DNA of 64,000 nt from Agrypnia vestita (taxonomy: Eukaryota; Arthropoda; Insecta; Trichoptera; Phryganeidae). Below are positions 58,236 through 64,000 of this stretch, in pieces. Every line of letters begins with the position of its first letter. The first letter of the stretch is position 1. Location of the stretch: contig JADDOH010000318.1 in assembly GCA_016648135.1 (NCBI GenBank), forward strand, positions 1 through 64,000. Direction: 5' to 3'. The notes beneath the pieces were generated by a model, which worked only from the letters and a program-made list of their open reading frames with translations, had not been told where the DNA came from and did no database searches. A program made the position numbers and the translations under genes.

Positions 58236-58325
58236 TCATGAAGTGCATACAAAATCTCAATCACTTTAAACAAATTGTTCCCATTTAATCTTTGCTGGGA
58301 CGGATAGTATATCTTTTTTTTTAAT

Positions 58326-58508
58326 AAAATAGAGATGCGAACACGGATTACGTGTCACATCAATATTTTTACTATTTTGAAGTTAAGCTAAACGCTTGTG
58401 CTATGAAAATAGGACTTACTTTCTGGTCTGGAGTGAGGTTCGAATCCGCGATCTTTGGATCACGAGGCGAGAGTCCTAACCACAAGACCAAGCTACTCTA
58501 AATACGGG
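58326..58508 (-). mobile_element. tRNA-derived SINE
   Basis: On the minus strand a tRNA-like head begins near 58505 with TAGCTTGGTCTTGTGG (A-box-like), an ACTCTCGCCTCGTGA anticodon-arm-like segment and GGATTCGAACC (B-box-like). A body follows with AAGTCCTATTTTCATAGCAC and a 3' end with GACACG..CCGTGTTCGCATCTC. Partial copies are at 11774, 14577 and 58813. I call it a SINE rather than a tRNA gene because the acceptor stem does not close and a conserved non-tRNA body follows. Confidence 0.6.
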
Positions 58509-58533
58509 GGGAATGTGGCCAATGTATTCCGCC

Positions 58534-58775
58534 GGGTCATAAAGAATATGTACCGAAAATCTATGTGTCAGATCGGTCAAACGGTGTAAATTTGTATAGA
58601 AAATATATCGGGGGAGGTTGTGGGGTAAAGGAGAAGGAGATATGTCGACTATAATACCAGACGGATCCTAAAGAATAAGTATGCAAAGTCATTTTCAGCA
58701 AAGGCAATTTTGAGTCAGATCGGTAAAGCGATATAGATTTGAATAAAAATATATCGGGGGGGTAGGGAATAAAAC
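58534..58775. repeat. Two diverged tandem copies, ~130-147 bp
   Basis: CGGGTCATAAAGAATATGTA and CGGATCCTAAAGAATAAGTA start the copies. Later GTCAGATCGGT(C)AAA and AAATATATCGGGGG recur in the same order. Confidence 0.7.
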
Positions 58776-58812
58776 GTAAGACAGTGGTTTGGCCAAGAGA
58801 ATAACAAGAATA

Positions 58813-58910
58813 CGTGTTGCATCAATACTCTTAGTATTTTAAAATTCAGCTAAACGATTGTGCTATGAAATTAGGACCAAGATGTCCTGGAATGTGGCTC
58901 AAAACACTGA
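58813..58910 (-). mobile_element. SINE remnant, partial
   Basis: Reverse complement of GCTAAACGATTGTGCTATG, then AAATTAGGACC, matches the SINE body at 58326-58508. The tRNA-like head is decayed (CTGGAATGTGGCTC in place of CTGGAGTGAGGTTC on the plus strand). Confidence 0.5.
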
Positions 58911-59999
58911 TCACTAGATATATTATTAGATAGATTACTTGGCGAAAATCATATTCACTACAACGACAAGCAAAATAAAATTTAGAAAATATGTATTGGG
59001 TATGTTTATGATTAATTTTAAATTAATGAATATTATGTTTATTTTAAACGACATGTACGAGTTCATATTTTCGTACGCAATATTTTGATAATATTAAACA
59101 AATAACACAACGTTTTGAAATTGAAATTGTATTCCGATATCATAGAAAGTTATTGATTTAATGATTCTATTTTTCTTCTCTTTTAAAAATATTTTGCACA
59201 TGTAGGTATATGATTAACGCTGAAAATTTTAAAGGAGAAAATTGCCACCTTAATGAAAAAAATCTAAAATGTTTTACACGCCCACCCTTCTTAGTAGTCT
59301 TCTTCAGGCTGATTGTTATTAACTTCTTTAAAAATGAAATATTTCAAATAAGTCGAGCATTAAGAAGCCTTTTATTTCTATGGAAATATCGTTTCCCCAG
59401 TCAAAGAACTTACTTTGAATGATAATTAATTTTAATTTTATTTACGTTTACTTCGAAAACTAAAACTTATATTCGGTGAGAGTGTTTTTTCCCCAAAGGA
59501 CGCCATTAAAAGTCTGAAAAGTTTCGGCTCTCGCGAAATTACGAATTTTCAAGAATGTCGATCCTTAGAAACTTAAATTTAAAATTTTTAAAAATATTCG
59601 TCATAATGCCGTCAAAATAATCTTTCGTTTTTGTCAACTAATAAATATTTATCATACAATTTGACCGGAGAAATCGTATCACTGCTCGTTGTTTCCTATA
59701 GGTGCAATCTGTTAGAGGAGCGGACGTGTTCACACTGTAATAGCCGGAAGGCAAATGATGCGATAGGGATCAAATTTCGCCTATGTGACTGCAGTCGTAC
59801 AAACTCTAAATGAAATAGTACGGGCATAAGCTTTGGTTTTACCCAACCGAGTTTCTCCAGGGCATGTTTGGCTACAAATGTTTAGAAACTTGAAGAAATG
59901 AGGACGTAATTACATTTTAATCAATTGATGCGTGGTATGATCGATAATCCTGAAATTATGCAAAGAAAATTATTGGTTTGTATGTTCCTCAAGTATATG
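58911..59999. other. Intergenic, nothing recognised
   Basis: 59690-59860 is GC-balanced and may be an old repeat. The frames at 59210-59422 and 59631-59813 lack motifs. Confidence 0.4.
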
Positions 60000-60170
60000 T
60001 ATATGTATTATATTTTGTATATGTATAAGTAATCGTGTATGTTTTCTTACGTTCATTAAGTTAATTATTTATCAAATTTTTCAATTACATTTTGTTTACT
60101 GTTTTTATTTTGTTTTAAAATATTTACTCATGTTGTAAAAGCCCCTTGGGCGTAAATAAATAAATAAATA
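60000..60170 (+). mobile_element. LINE 3' end, hairpin plus TAAA tail
   Basis: Ends GTTGTAAAAGCCCCTTGGGC (hairpin), then GTAAATAAATAAATAAATAA, as at 16625-16680. Confidence 0.5.
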
Positions 60171-61479
60171 AAAAATGAAAAATAATGATTACCGTCAGCA
60201 TAGATTGTTTCACATTCCTATATACAGGATCAACCTGCTGATGGTTATGCCAGTTGGAAGGGCTACCGCTATGCGGAAGAATATCGCTTTGGACATTGAT
60301 CTGTTCCATATCTCTCTGTGAGGGTTTTTCGAAGTAGGATTCTCCTACATCTTTGATATAAATCATTATATATGTTAATATATTTGTAATAACATTTACG
60401 AATTAAATATATGTTTGTAATTAAAATGTTGTATACAAAATAAGTTGAATTGAAAACCCTAAGCGCGCATGCGCGGAAAGCAGTGTGACAAACTTTGAAG
60501 ATGTAGATGATTTTTGACTGGCCCTCGTAGTTAGGCTTTCATTATTCTTTTATATGAATATACGGTTTTTAAGGATTAGTTAAAATATGAATTTTTTTTT
60601 ATTTTTTATTTTTTTTTTATTGTTTATTTACATTAAGATTAGTTGATACAAGATACTAATAACTGCCAAACTAGGTAAAAACCTGTTCTGTGGCAGTTAT
60701 TCTCATATGGTATTTATTTAGTTGATAAAAATGACAATTGAAGAATCTTAATCTAAAAGAAAATAAATGAAAAAATATACATATAAAATCAAGATTAAAA
60801 TTTAAAGTAAATCATAGGAATAAATCTAAGAGAAAAGAAAAGAAAATACACATATAAAATTAAGATAAAAATTTAAGTACAAAAATAAATATTATATTAT
60901 AGTATACTATAAATTATATAAATATTTTTTGCCAATTCATACATTCACGGAAATATCACAAGTTTAATGGACCCGGTAACCCTGTGTTATTGCATGGTTA
61001 CGAAAGGGTTAAAAAAGACCTTCCCAAACTGCCGTCGTAGAAATTTGTCGGATTGCATAATAATGCGCTTGTCGAGTGTCTGGGGACACGGGCGACCCGA
61101 GCTAGTGGGGGTCGGAGGATGTACGGCTAGAGTAATACCGGGAGTGCATTGTTGTGGGATTATTGCAGGAGCGCAATAATACCAGGGTGGTTAGTATTTT
61201 ACAATAGATAAGGGGTATGAGTAAATTTGGAACCTCTAGAGGAAATTCATCGAGCGTTTATGTTTATATGAAGGTTAACCGGGACCGATCTCATGGTCTG
61301 TGAAATGAGAATCTTTTATTTAATTTAATTTATTTATAGAATTCAACAGTACAATAGTTTAAAGTGACGTGATGTAATGGACAGTTGGTAGACCTATAAC
61401 ATATATCCACGACACAAAAAACATACGCAGCAATAACGCATCAGAGTAGCCAAAACATAAAATAATTAAATGAATAAAA
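60171..61479. other. Intergenic with NRF1-like palindrome
   Basis: CGCGCATGCGCG at 60464-60475 is a perfect palindrome containing the NRF1 site GCGCATGCGC. A GC-richer plus frame at 60967-61179 (70 codons) is unrecognised. T-rich tract at 60592-60622. Confidence 0.4.
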
Positions 61480-61560
61480 ATAACTTGGTTAAACACCACT
61501 ATATTTGTTGTCGATTCCGACCAGGTTTCGCTACAACCGTAGCTTCTTCGAGGTAAAATC
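61480..61560 (-). mobile_element. Penelope-like 3' end, GAAGAAG type
   Basis: On the minus strand: TCGAAGAAGCTAC, GGTT, GTAGCGAAACC, i.e. a perfect GCTAC/GTAGC stem before GAAAC (61529-61525), with CGAAGA in place of CTGATGA. The tail has AAATATAGTGGTGTTTAACC and AAGTTATTTTTATT. Confidence 0.45.
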
Positions 61561-61744
61561 TTAACTTTAAAAAAAAAGAATATAATTAATCAAAATAAAA
61601 ACAGCAATGACAATATAAACCAACATAATGAAAAGTACTAAATAAAATAAAGTAATTAAAGGTAGTACAAAAAATATAAATTTTGATAAAATCACCCAAA
61701 ATATAGAAAAAATATTAATTTAAAATATGTTTTATTTTAACTTT

Positions 61745-62755
61745 GTAATACACACACAATATGAGTTATTAATTACTACTATAGTTTTGAGTGGAGCAGT
61801 CCATTTCATCAACAAACAAACAAAAACAAATTTTATCAACCTATTCGGGCAGGTCAGGGAGCCGCCGTTGGGGAGGGGTTTTTATTTTGGCCAATGACGG
61901 GAAGCGCTGTAGGATTGGTGAAGTGGATTTAAACGTGATATTATTCATAAGTTTTCAGATTTTAGATTTTAAAGAATTTCAACTGTTTAGAGATTGTTCA
62001 CTATGAGGAACCGAGTGAAGTAGCTTTAATTTGTGATTGCCGACGGAATAATTAGTACTTATTATGTGATTGGCAAATTCTGAGAAATTGTTATTATTAA
62101 GGCAACGTACTTTTATTCTAATTATATACTTTTTATGGCAGTCACCGCAATTTATTTGATATATCTCGCTTTTTTCCAACATACCTATTTTTGTTTTCGA
62201 ATGAAAAATAATTTTTCCGGTAGGTATTATTATTTATGTAGAATGCGGGTCTAATGTAAGGGGGGGAAACAACTTCGTAGAAATCAGACCATGGAATGGA
62301 ATTTTACGAAAAAGTGTATTATCAACGGTGTTAATATTTTGGCCCTAGTATAAATTCTTTCTGTAAGTTCATTATTAATTTTCAATTTTAATATTCTGTC
62401 TGTTAACGCGCAGTTATATCTGTTATTAATGGCAATCTGTTTAATTATTTTAATTTCATTAAATATAGTAAATATTCATAGTAAATGGTATTTAGGGGAA
62501 TTTTAAATTCTTAATTCTGAAAACACACTTATAATAATATCACATTTCAATCCACTTCAATTCTAGAGCTCTTCTCGTTATTAGCCAAAAAACACCACTT
62601 CCCAACCGATGGCTTCCTGACCTGCCCGAATAGATTGATAAATTTTGTATTTAAGTTAGTTATTAGATATACCTGATGATGAGAGGGACTGCTCCTCTCA
62701 AAACTATAGTAGTAATTAATATCTCATATTGTGTGTGTATTACAAAGTTAAAAAA
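61745..62755 (-). mobile_element. Penelope-like element with inverted terminal arms
   Basis: Left arm 61745-61950 and right arm 62530-62755 are inverted repeats of ~210 bp and match the arms of 21949-22648. On the minus strand the centre carries a GIY-YIG endonuclease remnant followed directly by the left arm, the expected order of protein end and 3' terminal repeat. The right arm would be the inverted 5' copy. The plus-strand motif at 62673-62699 keeps CTGATGA and GAGAGG/CCTCTC, but the following GAAAC is AAAAC. Confidence 0.65.
61979..62182 (-). pseudogene. GIY-YIG endonuclease remnant of Penelope-like element
   Basis: The 67-codon frame contains SEIYQINCGDCHKKYIIRIK, then NFSEFANHIISTNYSVGNHK and LKLLHSVPHSEQSLN. 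I-Y-x-I-N-C-G-D-C-x-x-x-Y-I, a following R, H and N match the layout of the C-terminal GIY-YIG domain that Penelope-like elements use to nick target DNA. Here GIY reads EIY and YIG reads YII, so the active site looks degraded. No reverse transcriptase is found upstream (62183-62530 has stops). The last residues recur in decayed form at 22270-22340. Confidence 0.6.
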
Positions 62756-64000
62756 AAATATTTATTTAATTAAAATGTTGGCCCATGAAGAATTTGCAAA
62801 ATCTTTCAAAGATATAAAAAAATATTTAATTAATTAATATTAACAAAACTCTATATAATTTTCAAAACAAAACAAAGAGTTTCTTAAATAAACAAATACA
62901 ATTAAGAAATGTGTTGTATAAAATGAACTTTTCTTCAGAATTCTTCCATTGTTTATTTGCAACATTTTTTATTCAAATAAATTAATACTTACAAATTTCG
63001 TAATAAATTTCTCACTTAAAGTCGTAGATTTCTAGTTTGATCAGGCGGAAACAGTACCCAAGAATACCGACGCAAAAGTTAGGCAATTAATTTTTATAGA
63101 GCGGAGAAATTGTCGTAAGAATTATTTCTTTCTGAGAAAAACAGAAAAAAATGTCGGTTTACGCAATGTCACAAAAATATTTAGGTACTGCTTATATTTC
63201 CATGGTGGACTTTAATCACAAATACTCGTTTCATTGTGCAATACTGAAAATCGTTTTTCACGTAATTTAATTTAACCATTTTGTTAAACGAGATTAGAAG
63301 ATCAAAAATTCAATTTAGTTTCTCCATCCCCAAAGCTTTCTGGAGCCCTAAACGGAAGTTTTAATGGAAAGTACATTTCATATAATATTTTAAGTAATTG
63401 TATAATCAGATGGTTGTTTTAGGAATTTTGTTTCCTTAACGGAGATATTTAAGTGCGGTTTAAATTTTATTCAGAGAAAACAAATTTGGTAAATATTTAA
63501 CCTCGCGTTTAAGACTTACATTTAATTTAAAACAATTAAAGCTGATAATATTTTTATCAGGGGAAAATAAGAATGCTATCATTAAAAGGTTTATGATATT
63601 GTTTTTTTAATTAATATCACAAATTCATTATAAATAACTTGATTTATTTTCTATAATTAAAATGAACAAAAGAAAATGTTATCTTGTCGATAAATAAATC
63701 CTTAAAGATTTTTAAAATACAGTTTTTTATTAGAATTTCTCAGCCTTTCACTAGGTGTAATTAATTTTATTCTGAGAATATTAATTAGGTAAATAAACCG
63801 TTGTTAATAAAATTTAAGGAAAATGTGAGTAGTTTATTTGTAAATTAACAGCCGGAATTTTCTGAAACCAGTTGGCTTTAATAAATCTACTCAGGTGGTA
63901 ACAAACTTATTTTGTTAACTTCACAATCTAGATATACAAGGCAGAATTGCTGCCTCTGATTTTCATAAAACCTTGCTTAAGAAGCTAAATTGTTTTTAAC
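62756..64000. other. AT-rich intergenic, nothing recognised
   Basis: No frame of note and no repeat recognised up to the window end. Confidence 0.4.

Noticed and set aside
58395..58508. Functional tRNA gene on the minus strand
   Set aside because: A- and B-box-like motifs are present, but the acceptor stem does not close and the sequence continues into a repeated SINE body.

Overview
This window looks like a gene-poor, repeat-rich stretch of an arthropod (most likely insect) nuclear genome. It is AT-rich and full of homopolymer runs. Everything I can identify by protein or structure is a metazoan transposable element: mariner and Tc1-like DNA transposons, RTE-like and CR1/Jockey-like LINEs, Penelope-like elements, solo LTRs, a tRNA-derived SINE and hAT-like fragments. 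I found no host gene that I can support, no rRNA, no functional tRNA gene and no CRISPR array. The order of insect is not resolved.

Layout. Positions 1-3388 and 7353-10741 are two nearly identical copies of a ~3.4-kb block. Each holds a tandem array of 364-bp units between two ~320-bp direct repeats, followed by two hairpins and ~1.7 kb of other sequence. Positions 3389-7352 and 10742-21700 hold decayed LINE ends, an hAT-like fragment, a Penelope-like inverted pair, a Tc1 transposase tail and two unclassified interspersed repeats. At 21735-23088 a broken transposon with a DUF4817-type N-terminus is split by a 700-bp Penelope-like insertion with a 13-bp target duplication. Positions 25000-34200 are dominated by LINE fragments. 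One of these (32424-34175) carries an apparently intact 1286-bp mariner with 29-bp perfect terminal repeats and an uninterrupted 339-codon transposase, the only convincing full-length protein gene here. Positions 34200-64000 hold further repeats, two solo LTRs, a tRNA-headed SINE and, at 61745-62755, a Penelope-like element with a degenerate GIY-YIG endonuclease remnant.

How the parts relate. The strongest recurring signal is a hammerhead-ribozyme-like core (CTGATGA, short stem-loop, GAAAC) or a decayed form of it. It occurs at least nine times and usually as inverted pairs, as expected for Penelope-like retroelements. Several otherwise different copies share a downstream tail of the form AGTGGT..TTAA..CAAGT..TTTTAT. 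Apart from mariner, nothing seen here looks capable of autonomous mobility. The nesting order (old LINE, then mariner; old DUF4817 transposon, then Penelope) gives a relative history of invasion.
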